Assembly: GCF_049801055.1 (NCBI RefSeq)
Contig: NZ_JBNAGF010000004.1
Location: 1-64,000 of the forward strand
Direction: 5' to 3'
DNA length: 64,000 bases
From: JBNAGF01 sp049801055
GTDB lineage: Bacteria; Pseudomonadota; Alphaproteobacteria; Rhodobacterales; Rhodobacteraceae
The notes below the pieces were generated by a model. The model saw only the letters and a program-made list of their open reading frames with translations. It made no database searches and was not told the origin of the DNA. The position numbers were made by a program, and so were the translations under genes. This document shows positions 31,271 to 39,821 of the stretch, piece by piece (position 1 is the stretch's first letter; each line of letters opens with the position of its first letter).

Positions 31271-32176
31271 ATGGACCGACTGACCGAAATGGAAGCTTTC
31301 GCCAATGTGGTGGATCAGGGCGGTTTCACTGATGCGGCCAAAAAAATGGGCATCTCGAAATCTGCGGTGTCCAAACACGTTTCGAGCTTAGAAGCTCGGC
31401 TTGGCGCGCGCCTGTTGAACCGTACGACCCGCCGGGTTTCACCGACTGAAATCGGTTTGGCCTATTATGACCGCGCCCGAAGAGTGCTGAACGACGCCGG
31501 AGAAGCCGACGCGCTGGTGACGTCGATGCAATCCGCACCATCCGGCCTATTGCGGATCAGTGTTGCCACCGATTTTGGGGTCAATCACCTATCGCCAGTT
31601 CTGTCGGAGTTTCTTGGGGATTTCCCGGAAATCACCGTGAACATGGTGCTGAACAATCGCTATGTCGAACTAATCTCCGAAGGCTTTGACATGGCCATTC
31701 GGATCGGGGAACTGGACGACAGCACCCTGCGGGCTCGAAAGCTGACCGAGACCACCAAACGGATGATCGCTTCGCCAGCCTATTTCGAACAGTATGGCCG
31801 GCCGCAGAAGATCGACGATCTGAACGAGCACAAGCTCCTGCACTATTCAAGCCAATCTAGCGGAAACGTCTGGAAACTGACCGCCCCTTCTGGCGAAAAA
31901 CGCCAGGTTCGAACATCCGGATGGCTCAGTGTGAACGACGGGCAATCGTTGCTGAACGCTGCGATATCGGGACTGGGGATCGCATATCTGCCCAGCTATC
32001 TTTACGCAGACGCCCTGAAACAGGGGTTGGTCGAGGATGCGATGCCATCCCTGCCGATCGAAACTCAGGGGATCTATGCAGTTTATCCGCCGGGTCGCTT
32101 CACGCAGCCCAAGGTCCGTGCCTTCATCGATTTCCTTGTCCATGTCTTCGCGGAAAAGGGGCCCGTCGACTGGTAA
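31271..32176 (+). CDS. LysR-family transcriptional regulator
   Basis: This 301-residue regulator has the LysR winged helix at residues 1-60 (MEAFANVVDQGGFTDAAKKM, then ISKSAVSKHVSSLEARLG and LLNRTTRRVSPTEIG) and a periplasmic-binding-like effector domain, of the CrgA/YhjC type that often controls small oxidoreductases. The frame is open from 31235, but ATG at 31271 begins the conserved MDRLTEMEAF and follows GAGGA. The target is unknown; the divergent DUF4399 gene is a candidate. A strong terminator follows. Confidence 0.9.
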   Translation: MDRLTEMEAFANVVDQGGFTDAAKKMGISKSAVSKHVSSLEARLGARLLNRTTRRVSPTEIGLAYYDRARRVLNDAGEADALVTSMQSAPSGLLRISVATDFGVNHLSPVLSEFLGDFPEITVNMVLNNRYVELISEGFDMAIRIGELDDSTLRARKLTETTKRMIASPAYFEQYGRPQKIDDLNEHKLLHYSSQSSGNVWKLTAPSGEKRQVRTSGWLSVNDGQSLLNAAISGLGIAYLPSYLYADALKQGLVEDAMPSLPIETQGIYAVYPPGRFTQPKVRAFIDFLVHVFAEKGPVDW

Positions 32177-32215
32177 ACTAAATTGCTTTTGCTGTTTCCC
32201 TCGGCAAGCCAACTT

Positions 32216-32243
32216 CCCCCGGGCGAATGTCCGGGGGTTTTTC
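32216..32243 (+). terminator. Terminator after the LysR gene
   Basis: CCCCCGG (32216-32222) pairs with CCGGGGG (32231-32237), followed directly by TTTTT. It lies between convergent genes. Confidence 0.9.
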
Positions 32244-32281
32244 GTTTCTGATCTAATTCGACCTATCAGCTCGCGATCAGC

Positions 32282-33190
32282 TCAGTTTTGTGTAAGAAGA
32301 ACCGCTTCGACCCTCCGGTTGGATTCCCTGCCGGCTTCGCTGATGTTGGACGTCAACGGCGCCAGGTACCCAGCGCCCTCGGCTTCGATCCGATCGACAT
32401 CAATTCCATATTGTTCGACAAGATGTGCCTTGACCGCTTCGGCGCGCCGCTTGCCCAAAGCGATGTTCCGCTCCAACGTGCCGATCGTGTCCGTGTGCCC
32501 AACCAAAGCGATCCGAATGTCAGGCGAAGACTCAAGGATCTCGGCCAATTCACTTAGATCAGAGTAGGGGCCGGTGCCCAGCGCATCAGCGCCGGTTCCG
32601 AAGTCCAGACCACTCAGGATGGCGCGTCCATCCGTGGTCAATGCTTGCTTCACACCCAGCTCAGGCGTGATCACGGTCTCATTTATTTCGGTCACTATGG
32701 GAGGTTCATCACCCGGAGCGACTTGGATCACCTGAATGTAAGTGTCGGCACCGGCCTGACTGACCATGACGGTCACCGCACTTTCATTCCCTTTCAGCGC
32801 TGACAGAAACCTGAAGCTGCGGATGTCGACATGCATATCCGGCGCCGGGATCATTTCTATTCCAAAACGAAAATCGAACCCACCGCAGGTGATATCAGCA
32901 CAGTCGAGCATGATTTCAAAGCCATCATCGGCGATTTGCCGACGTATCGGGTCGAGCGTTTGCAAGGGCGTCATCGCTCCTCCCGGAACTCGCCAGCTGC
33001 GCCGCCCGATATGCCCCTCCAACGCGAGGGTGGGCACCTTGTCGCCGTCAAATTCCGCAAGCGGCACCTGATAAGTCCCAAACTCGGTAATTCGTTCGGA
33101 CACTTGGCGGGCACCGTCCGGCAGCGCCAATTGCCCGGCCGCCAGAGACGGGGCGGCCAGAACCGAGCAAGCAACAAAGAATGGTTTCAT
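32282..33190 (-). CDS. OmpA-family protein
   Basis: This 302-residue exported protein has a signal peptide (KPFFVACSVLAAPSLAAGQ) and an N-terminal domain of about 180 residues with one cysteine pair (MLDCADITCGG near 97). A C-terminal OmpA domain follows that binds peptidoglycan (LVGHTDTIGTLERNIALGKR, then RAEAVKAHL, and AGRESNRRVEAVL near the end). It probably sits in the periplasm or outer membrane and holds the cell wall. Its start overlaps the upstream gene stop by four bases, so it is the last gene of a short operon with the peroxidase-like gene. Confidence 0.88.
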   Translation of the reverse strand: MKPFFVACSVLAAPSLAAGQLALPDGARQVSERITEFGTYQVPLAEFDGDKVPTLALEGHIGRRSWRVPGGAMTPLQTLDPIRRQIADDGFEIMLDCADITCGGFDFRFGIEMIPAPDMHVDIRSFRFLSALKGNESAVTVMVSQAGADTYIQVIQVAPGDEPPIVTEINETVITPELGVKQALTTDGRAILSGLDFGTGADALGTGPYSDLSELAEILESSPDIRIALVGHTDTIGTLERNIALGKRRAEAVKAHLVEQYGIDVDRIEAEGAGYLAPLTSNISEAGRESNRRVEAVLLTQN

Positions 33191-33759
33191 CGAAATTGGG
33201 CGTGGTACTCATCGTTGGGCCACATGCCGGTGGCGCTGGCAACACGGTTGCTCATGTTGTAAAAGCCCGCGACGTTGGCAATATCCCAGATGTCACGGTC
33301 GCTAAAACCGACTTCGCGGAGAAGCTGGCGATCAGGCTCTTCGATGGCAGCACTTTCCTTGGTCATCTTCACGGCGAAATCCAGCATCGCGCGCTGCTTT
33401 CCGGTCACATTGGCGACGCGGTAGTTCATCACCAGCATCTCGCCGAGTTTCGGATCGCCAGACAACTGCCGAACCGCCGCGCCATGCGCCACAAGGCAAT
33501 AATAGCAGCTGTTGATCGACGATACGACGACGGCGATCATCTCTCGTTCAAGCTTGCTCAGCCCGCTGTCTGCCAGCATCAAATCGTTATACATGGCAGT
33601 AAACGCATTCAGCTTTTCGATGTTGAAAGCATTCGCCTTCAGAACGTTGGGCACCATACCCAGTTTCTCAACACAGATATCGAAGTATTTCTGAGTTGCC
33701 TCGGGCAGCGGATCGACCATCGGAAGATCAAGGGCTGTTGGCTGATTGTCTTCGCTCAC
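33187..33759 (-). CDS. Peroxidase-related (AhpD-like) protein
   Basis: This 190-residue protein belongs to the alkylhydroperoxidase D / carboxymuconolactone decarboxylase superfamily, uncharacterised peroxidase-related subgroup. The redox motif is SCYYCLVAHG near residue 85 (Cys-x-x-Cys followed by a His), with the flanking LSKLEREMIAVVVSSINS. It would reduce peroxides or serve a thiol-based function; the substrate is not known. The start is GTG with GGGAGAAAG upstream. It lies 11 bases after the GNAT gene and overlaps the OmpA-family gene by four bases. Confidence 0.85.
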   Translation of the reverse strand: MSEDNQPTALDLPMVDPLPEATQKYFDICVEKLGMVPNVLKANAFNIEKLNAFTAMYNDLMLADSGLSKLEREMIAVVVSSINSCYYCLVAHGAAVRQLSGDPKLGEMLVMNYRVANVTGKQRAMLDFAVKMTKESAAIEEPDRQLLREVGFSDRDIWDIANVAGFYNMSNRVASATGMWPNDEYHAQFR

Positions 33760-33770
33760 GTCTTTCTCCC

Positions 33771-34481
33771 CTACGTCAATCGGCGATAATGATAGTGTCC
33801 CGCGATTTCCAATCCCAGAGACCGATACAGGGCGTTTGCCCCGGTGTTTGCCTTTGTACAGATCACGCTAAGCGTATCGGCCCCGTTGTCCAGCGCCCAA
33901 AAAGCCGCGCCGCGCATCATCCACTTGCCCAAACCGTTCCGGCGTTGGTGCGGCACGATTTCCAGAGCGTGCACCATTGCGATCCCGTCGTAGATCGCAA
34001 CAAAGCCGGTTCCACCGGGTTTGTCGTTGTGGCGGGCCAATAATCCTGTTTTGATCCCCTGCACGCGGTCCATGACCGCCAAACGTTCTGGACCGATACC
34101 ACCTGCCGCCCAGATTTCGCGCATGATCGCGAGCGGTTCCCAAAGATTGAACACGGTGACGCGGGGAATCGGTCTATCTGTCAGTTGTTCGACGGGACAG
34201 GTATAAATGTTGACGGGATCGATGATCTCGAAATCCCGTTTTTCAAGGGCTGTATCCAGGGCGCCATCATCCGGTCGCACCATAAATAGCGGGGTTTGCC
34301 GCATAGCGCGCATCGCGCCGACAGCGGCATCAATGTCAGTGCTCTCGAATGCATCCTCGGCGGTTGCGGCTGAAACACGGCTACCGCCCCCGTCGCCTCG
34401 GCGAAGCACAAACGGGCCGCAGCGGGTTCTTTCGGCTGCAGGCCATGTCCCGTCGATCACATCGAACAGTTCCTTGTTCAA
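33771..34481 (-). CDS. GNAT-family acetyltransferase
   Basis: This 236-residue protein carries a C-terminal GNAT fold (GTGFVAIYDGIAMVHALEIV, then the acetyl-CoA loop HQRRNGLGKWMMRGAAFWA near residue 178, and ANTGANALYRSLG near 213). The N-terminal half is a degenerate second GNAT-like unit. The acceptor substrate is unknown. The start is probably TTG at 34481, overlapping the stop of the CinA-like gene as TTGA, which indicates coupling. Together with that gene, the peroxidase-like gene and the OmpA-family gene it forms a four-gene operon. Confidence 0.83.
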   Translation of the reverse strand: MNKELFDVIDGTWPAAERTRCGPFVLRRGDGGGSRVSAATAEDAFESTDIDAAVGAMRAMRQTPLFMVRPDDGALDTALEKRDFEIIDPVNIYTCPVEQLTDRPIPRVTVFNLWEPLAIMREIWAAGGIGPERLAVMDRVQGIKTGLLARHNDKPGGTGFVAIYDGIAMVHALEIVPHQRRNGLGKWMMRGAAFWALDNGADTLSVICTKANTGANALYRSLGLEIAGHYHYRRLT

Positions 34482-35200
34482 ACCTCCAGCTCCCTGGCGA
34501 GCCGAGTAACTGCAGCATCCACCCGAGCACCGTCGGCTCCGCGAACAACCACATTGGCGCCAAATACCCCGTCTTTTTGAAACGGGTAACAGCCGATGGA
34601 AAGATCTCCGAACGCATCGGCAAGATCTGAAAGTGTCTCGGCTATCTCGCCTTCACCGCGCATGACACGCAAGGTTTGAGACAACAGCGGCGCGCCGCCC
34701 GCAAGCTGCGACAGCACACTGGCCACCATCGCCTGAAAGACGGACGGAACCCCGGCCATAACGTGGACATTCCCAACCGTGAACCCCGGCGCAGTTGAAA
34801 CCGGGTTCTCGATGAGAGCCGCACCCTCGGGGATCCGCGCCATACGAAGGCGGGCTTCGTTCAATTCTCCGCCGGTTTTCCTGTAATGCTCGACCAAAAG
34901 CGCGCGGGCGTCGTCCCTCACGTCGATGCTGCGACCAAAGGCACGGGCGATGCAGTCGGCCGTGATGTCGTCATGGGTCGGGCCAATACCACCGCTGGTA
35001 AAGACGTGATCATATGCAGAGGACAAGGCTTGCACCGACGTTTCGATGGCCGGCGCATCGTCGCTGACAATCCGCACCTCTTTCAGATCGACCCCGTGTT
35101 TGGAAAGTTCCAGCGCCAGATAATGCATGTTTGCATCTCGGGTTCGCCCGGACAGGATCTCATCGCCGATCACGAGCATTGCGGCGGTTGGATTGGTCAT
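34478..35200 (-). CDS. CinA-like molybdopterin-binding domain protein
   Basis: This 240-residue protein corresponds to the N-terminal MoCF-type domain of CinA (MLVIGDEILSGRTRDANMHYLA near the start, split at residue 20, FTSGGIGPTHDDIT near 67, and AGVPSVFQAM near 152). In full-length CinA this domain hydrolyses ADP-ribose-type pyrophosphates and is fused to a nicotinamide-nucleotide deamidase, which is absent here. Short forms like this are common in alphaproteobacteria. ATG at 35200 follows GAGGGG. The frame runs further to 35476 but overlaps sfsA there. It is divergent from sfsA with only 48 bases between. Confidence 0.87.
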   Translation of the reverse strand: MTNPTAAMLVIGDEILSGRTRDANMHYLALELSKHGVDLKEVRIVSDDAPAIETSVQALSSAYDHVFTSGGIGPTHDDITADCIARAFGRSIDVRDDARALLVEHYRKTGGELNEARLRMARIPEGAALIENPVSTAPGFTVGNVHVMAGVPSVFQAMVASVLSQLAGGAPLLSQTLRVMRGEGEIAETLSDLADAFGDLSIGCYPFQKDGVFGANVVVRGADGARVDAAVTRLARELEV

Positions 35201-35248
35201 GACGTCCCCTCTCTTGCGCGACTTCCTGCGCAGGTATAGGCCCGAGCC

Positions 35249-35953
35249 ATGCGCTTTCAAACCCCTCTTGTCCCGGCTCGGCTGATCCGTCGCTACAAAC
35301 GCTTTCTGGCTGATTGCCAACTGGTAGACGGATCCGAGATCACCGCACATTGTGCCAATCCCGGTTCGATGATGGGACTGGCCGAACCCGGTTCCCGAAT
35401 CTGGCTGGAACCAAACGACGACCCGAAACGGAAACTGAAATTCGGTTGGCGGCTTGTCGAGCATCAGAGTGGTCACTTTACCGGGGTGGACACATCGGTT
35501 CCAAACCGGGCGCTCAAGGATGCCCTGACTGCGCAGCAGATTCCCGAACTCGCAGCCTATTCCTCAGTTCGGGCCGAGGTGAAGTATGGTGAAAACAGTC
35601 GCATCGATTTTCTGCTGACCGAGCCTGGGCTGCCGGATGCTTATGTCGAAGTCAAAAGTGTCACCCTGTCCCGCCAACCCGGTCTTGCCGAATTCCCTGA
35701 CAGCGTAACCACCCGCGGCACGAAACACCTCACCGAGTTGACACGAATGACCGAACAAGGTCATCGGGCCGTCATGCTCTATCTGGTGCAGCGCACCGAT
35801 TGTGACAGGTTTGCTCTGGCCGCCGATATCGATCCTGCCTATGCCGAGGCCTTTGGTTCAGCCTTCGCCAACGGGGTCGAGCGTCTTGTCTATGGCACCC
35901 GGATCTCTCCAACCGAAATCACCATTGGCGGTCGTCTGGCAGCGCTTGGGTAA
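35249..35953 (+). CDS. sfsA: Sugar fermentation stimulation protein A
   Basis: SfsA was named from a sugar-fermentation phenotype in E. coli; the fold is nuclease-like and its biochemical role is not settled. The 234-residue protein has an N-terminal OB-like region (LVPARLIRRYKRFLAD, ITAHCANPGSMMGLAEPGS near 31) and the C-terminal catalytic-like part (NSRIDFLLTEPGLPDAYVEV, then KSVTLSRQPGLAEFPDSVTT, near 111-153). Normal length. It precedes map on the same strand by 69 bases, a frequent order in this group. Confidence 0.92.
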   Translation: MRFQTPLVPARLIRRYKRFLADCQLVDGSEITAHCANPGSMMGLAEPGSRIWLEPNDDPKRKLKFGWRLVEHQSGHFTGVDTSVPNRALKDALTAQQIPELAAYSSVRAEVKYGENSRIDFLLTEPGLPDAYVEVKSVTLSRQPGLAEFPDSVTTRGTKHLTELTRMTEQGHRAVMLYLVQRTDCDRFALAADIDPAYAEAFGSAFANGVERLVYGTRISPTEITIGGRLAALG

Positions 35954-36022
35954 GTTACACTTCAAGCCCTCTGGCCCTTTTGTCCCGAGCAGCGTAAAGA
36001 GGGAAAGTTTAGTGCGTTACGA

Positions 36023-36850
36023 ATGGAGCCTCCGTTGAACAAGGATCTTCGAGGTCGCCTGACCAAAGATGGTATCAGGATTTATGAGCAATCCGACTTT
36101 GCCGGCATGAAGGCTGCAGGGGCAGTTGCGGCCAAAATTCTCGATGACATCGCCGAACACGTATTTCCCGGTCAGACAACAGCCGAGATCGACCGCCAGA
36201 TTACCGGAATGGTCGAGGCGTCGGGCTCTAAATCTGCGACCATTGGATACAAGGGTTATCAGCACGCAAGCTGCATTTCGGTGAACCACGTAGTTTGCCA
36301 CGGTATTCCGGGTGAAAAGCGGCTCAAGGAAGGGGATATCCTGAACATTGACGTCACTGTCATTGTTAACGGCTGGTTCGGCGATACCTCACGCATGTAC
36401 GTGGCCGGCAAACTACCTCGCAAGGCAGAGCGGCTGATCCAAGTCACACACGATTCTCTGTTCAAAGGAATCGAAGCTGTCAAACCGGGCAATACGTTCG
36501 GAGACATCGGCCACGCCATCCAGTCCTATGTCGAGGCGCACCGCATGAGCGTTGTGCGAGATTTCTGTGGACACGGTCTGGGACGGGTGTTTCACGCACC
36601 GCCAAACGTTTTGCACTATGGTCGCCCGGGCACCGGAGCCGTACTGGAAGAAGGCATGTTCTTTACCATCGAACCGATGGTCAACCTCGGTCGCCCCGAA
36701 ACCAAGACCCTGTCCGATGACTGGACAGCCGTGACACGAGACAAGTCGCTCTCTGCTCAGTTTGAGCATTCCGTGGGCGTGACGTCAGATGGGGTCGAAA
36801 TCTTTACGCTGTCGCCCGGCGGCAGATTTCACCCAACTTACGGTTCCTGA
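36023..36850 (+). CDS. map: Methionine aminopeptidase, type I
   Basis: Map removes the initiator methionine from new proteins. The 275-residue protein shows the five metal ligands of the pita-bread fold: Asp in LNIDVTVI and Asp in GDTSRMY, His in CGHGLGRVFH, Glu in FTIEPMV, and Glu in AQFEHSVG. The substrate-site His is in HGIPGEKRL. ATG at 36023 has no ribosome site; TTG at 36035 with GGAG six bases upstream is an equally good start and would shorten the protein by four residues. No terminator was found right after it. Confidence 0.93.
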   Translation: MEPPLNKDLRGRLTKDGIRIYEQSDFAGMKAAGAVAAKILDDIAEHVFPGQTTAEIDRQITGMVEASGSKSATIGYKGYQHASCISVNHVVCHGIPGEKRLKEGDILNIDVTVIVNGWFGDTSRMYVAGKLPRKAERLIQVTHDSLFKGIEAVKPGNTFGDIGHAIQSYVEAHRMSVVRDFCGHGLGRVFHAPPNVLHYGRPGTGAVLEEGMFFTIEPMVNLGRPETKTLSDDWTAVTRDKSLSAQFEHSVGVTSDGVEIFTLSPGGRFHPTYGS

Positions 36851-37050
36851 TCTGCCGACTGATCTCGCCAAAGCCGCAGCAACAGCGTTCCAGGATCAAC
36901 CGGAGTGACGGCATCTTGAATAAAGACCGGGGATCTGAGCGGTTTCGGTTCTGACCCGGTCCTGTGGCGTGCTGCGTCTTCGCCAATGGTTCCACGAGTT
37001 CGGAATTCGGCACCCCAGATCAGACCTGTTGATCCTGCTTGTCCCATCAC
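36838..37050 (-). CDS. Small hypothetical protein, 70 residues
   Basis: An open frame with codon use like its neighbours and GGAG upstream of tandem ATG codons. The product is hydrophilic (IWGAEFRTRGTIGEDAARH, ending LLRLWRDQSADQEP). No family is recognised. It overlaps the end of map by 13 bases on the opposite strand. It may be real or a remnant. Confidence 0.33.
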   Translation of the reverse strand: MMGQAGSTGLIWGAEFRTRGTIGEDAARHRTGSEPKPLRSPVFIQDAVTPVDPGTLLLRLWRDQSADQEP

Positions 37051-37308
37051 TCCAGCTTGTCACCAAATAAGCTCAGGGTCAAAACCCGCCAGCCCATGCC
37101 GTAAACGTTGAACCAACACAGGTCCGCCCTCAGCTTGGTGAGCTTTTGCACTACACGCTCTCAAGGGTTTCTTCGAGAGCGTGTTCAAACAACAAAAGTA
37201 GCCCTTGGTGTAACTCCGGTTAAAGTCTGCTCAGCGGGACTTTGCTGCCTTTGAGTGCGCGGCGGCTTTGCCGCTATGCGCACGAGGGCGGCGGTCAGCG
37301 GGAGTAGT
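37051..37308. other. Gap with a strong hairpin
   Basis: No gene. ACACGCTCTC (37153-37162) pairs perfectly with GAGAGCGTGT (37175-37184) across a 12-base loop. There is no T-run on the plus strand, so it may be a terminator for the minus-strand pseudogene or a structural repeat. Confidence 0.5.
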
Positions 37309-37929
37309 TTAAGCGACCGTCAACCCGTTCAGAACAACGATCAGGGAAGCCAAGGCGAAGAAAACGATCCAGACAGCATGGCCCACCTGTCTGTATTTGG
37401 CCGGAGCAAAAAGCGATCCGGGGTACCCCAGCGTAAGGAGCGCCAAAGCCCCGCCCACACTGGTTGCGAAATTGGTCTCAAATCCACCCCGGCTCGAACC
37501 GTCGAACCAGATCGCTGTTCCGACACCGCCAAAAAAAGAACGCCGACCAAGAACCAGAAATAGGTTGAGAAATCACCAAGAACCACGCGCACGAATAGCC
37601 GTTCAAAATCGCATTTCAGGCCATTGGTGACATAGATCATCACCCAGACCAATCCGGTAAAGGCCAAGGACTGACCGAGGCCGAAAAAGAACAGCCCGAC
37701 ACCGTCTATCGGGTTTTCCTCTATAAACAGGAGGCCTCAGCCACCAAAAAAACAAAACCCAGCATGTCGCTCCAATGCGCCACCCCCAGGTTGCGACTAT
37801 TAGCAACCTACGCGATGCGCCGTCTTTGGCCGCAACGACTGGTCGCTTACGCAGAGCGCGACGTGTCGGTGCGGATATCTGCTGCGCGGTAATGGGTTCC
37901 TAAAGCTCCGCTGGGTGGTGCCTAGACAT
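37309..37929 (-). pseudogene. Broken multi-pass membrane protein gene
   Basis: Reading the minus strand in three frames gives one coherent membrane protein. It starts MSRHHPAEL at 37929 with an amber codon at position 10. A first hydrophobic segment (LIVATWGWRIGATCWVLFFW) follows, then a frame change near 37738 into FIEENPIDGVGLFFFGLG and WFLVGVLF. A second change at the T-run near 37536 leads to FGGVGTAIWFDGSSRGG, GALALLTLGYPGSLFA and VWIVFFALASLIVVLNG before TAA at 37309. I do not recognise the family. At least three lesions make it a pseudogene unless the assembly is poor here. Confidence 0.6.
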
Positions 37930-38152
37930 TGGGGCGACTAACCAATCTATCCTCGAACTCTTCACGTATTTTGCGGGCGGCGCATAGGTGGGACGGCACC
38001 GGTGCCAATCTGATAGAGGTCACGTTCTGGGAATGCCCTTCGCGCGAGACAGCCGTTTTTGAGCAGCGATGCGAAACGGCGCGTTGGGGGCACCGTAGCT
38101 GTCAACTCCAGTCAGGGCATAGTTGATAGGGTCTGTCGAGGGCCGCCGCTTG

Positions 38153-38743
38153 TCAATTGACCTGCTCGGGATCCGAGAGCAGCGTCTCGTGACCGGCGCT
38201 GACATCGAATACCACGCCTTGCGGGCGGTCGAGCGTTTCAATTTCGCTGCGATCCAGCCCGCGCAGCGATCCCCGCATCACCGACAGCGCGATCCAGTGC
38301 GACACGATGATTGTCGGCCTGTTCAAGCTGCTCAGATACTTCTTGCAGCGATCCCGCAGCCGGTCGAAGCCTTCTCCGCCCGGCGCATTCAGGAACAGGC
38401 GCATCATGTCGCCGGCACACCGGTTGGCGTCCGGTCCCATGATGTCGTCATAGGTCATGCCTTCCTAGTCTCCAGCGCTGATCTCCTGGATCATTGGCTC
38501 GGACCTCGGGGATTCGCCGACGGCGGAGAGCGCGATCTCAGCCGTTTCCCGCGCCCGTCCCAACGGGCTGCAGACCGCGTCGAAGGTTTCGATCCCTTCG
38601 ATGCGGCGCAGGACCCGGCCCTGCGCGCGGTCCAAGTCTGTCAGGTCCGAGTTTCCCCGCCCTTGCATTCGTCCGGCCAGGTTACATTCGGTCTGACCGT
38701 GACGCAGCAACAGCAGACGCGGGCCGGAATAGTCGTACCTCAT
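38153..38743 (-). pseudogene. Histidine phosphatase interrupted by an in-frame amber codon
   Basis: The frame encodes a histidine phosphatase (phosphoglycerate mutase-like) of about 196 residues: LLLLRHGQTECNLAGRMQGR with the catalytic RHG near residue 14, SPLGRARETAEIA near 60, and the second catalytic His in IIVSHWIALSVMRG. At 38465-38467 the codon is TAG, in the place where relatives have Trp of the GDWEGMTY-type motif (here ISAGD, stop, EGMTYDDI). One base change (TGG to TAG) explains it; the rest is intact. The ATG overlaps the ABC ATPase stop by four bases, so it was the last gene of the importer operon. Confidence 0.8.
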
Positions 38744-39801
38744 GCGGCTACGATCACGGCATCATTAGTGTGGACCTTGAGGTGCACGTCGCTACCGGTT
38801 TCGCGCCAGTCATGACCGACATGATGGAACTGATCGACGATCATCTCGGTGCCCGAAATACGCACGATATAGCGGATCTGGCTGCCCATGAATTCACGGT
38901 GCAGCACGGTTCCGGGCAGGGTATCGGCCCCGGCCTGATCGACGATCTGCATGTTTTGCGGGCGCAAGACGATGGACCCCGCGCCGTCATGCCCGTCGCT
39001 CAGCGGCAACACGTCGCCGGCCTCCGTGCGGAACCGTTTGGCGCCGCCATCGCTTTCGACCTGGCCACCGAGGATGTTGGCGGTGCCCAGAAACTCGGCC
39101 ACGAACAGGTTTACGGGGTGGTCATAGAGCTCCTGCGGGGTGCCGATCTGCTGGATCACGCCGCCATCCAGCACCGCCATGCGGTCAGCGGTGGTATTGG
39201 CCTCTTCCTGATCGTGGGTCACGAAGATCGTGGTGAGGCCCAGCTTGCGCTGCAATGCCAGCAACTCGCGGCGCATCTGTACGCGAAGAGAGGCATCAAG
39301 GTTCGACAGCGGTTCGTCCAGAAGCAGCACTTCGGGCTCCACCACCACGGTGCGCGCCAGCGCAATGCGCTGTTGCTGACCGCCCGAGAGTTGGTTGGGC
39401 ATCCTGTCGGCCAGATGGCTGAGTCCGACGAGATCAAGAGCCGCATCCACACGGGGGCCAATCTCGGAGGACGGTACTTTGCGTTCTTTCAGGCCGAAGC
39501 CGACATTGTCGCGCACCGACATATGCGGCCACAGCGCGTAGGACTGGAACACCATGCCTACGTTGCGCTTCCACGGCGGCAGGCTGACCACATCGCGCCC
39601 GCCGATGCGGATGCTACCCCGAGGGGTCGGGCCGAACCCTGCAATCGACCGCAACAGGGTCGATTTGCCGGATCCGGAGGGTCCGAGAAAGGCAAAAAAT
39701 TCGCCCGGCTCGATGTTCAGGTTGACCCCGGTCAGCACCTCGGTGTCGCCAAAGGACAGATGCAGGTCGTTGATCTCGATCCCTACCATTTGCTTTTCCA
39801 T
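38740..39801 (-). CDS. ABC transporter ATP-binding protein
   Basis: This 353-residue ATPase drives the importer encoded upstream. It has Walker A GPSGSGKST near residue 40, Q-loop VFQSYALWP near 83, signature LSGGQQQR near 137, Walker B VLLLDEPLSNLD near 157, the switch His in VTHDQEEA, and a C-terminal TOBE region. It is of the FbpC/PotA/PhnT type that pairs with fused permeases. ATG at 39801 follows AAGGAG; the frame extends six codons further. It lies 20 bases after the permease gene. Confidence 0.9.
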   Translation of the reverse strand: MEKQMVGIEINDLHLSFGDTEVLTGVNLNIEPGEFFAFLGPSGSGKSTLLRSIAGFGPTPRGSIRIGGRDVVSLPPWKRNVGMVFQSYALWPHMSVRDNVGFGLKERKVPSSEIGPRVDAALDLVGLSHLADRMPNQLSGGQQQRIALARTVVVEPEVLLLDEPLSNLDASLRVQMRRELLALQRKLGLTTIFVTHDQEEANTTADRMAVLDGGVIQQIGTPQELYDHPVNLFVAEFLGTANILGGQVESDGGAKRFRTEAGDVLPLSDGHDGAGSIVLRPQNMQIVDQAGADTLPGTVLHREFMGSQIRYIVRISGTEMIVDQFHHVGHDWRETGSDVHLKVHTNDAVIVAA

Positions 39802-39821
39802 GTCACTCTCCTTGCGCATGT

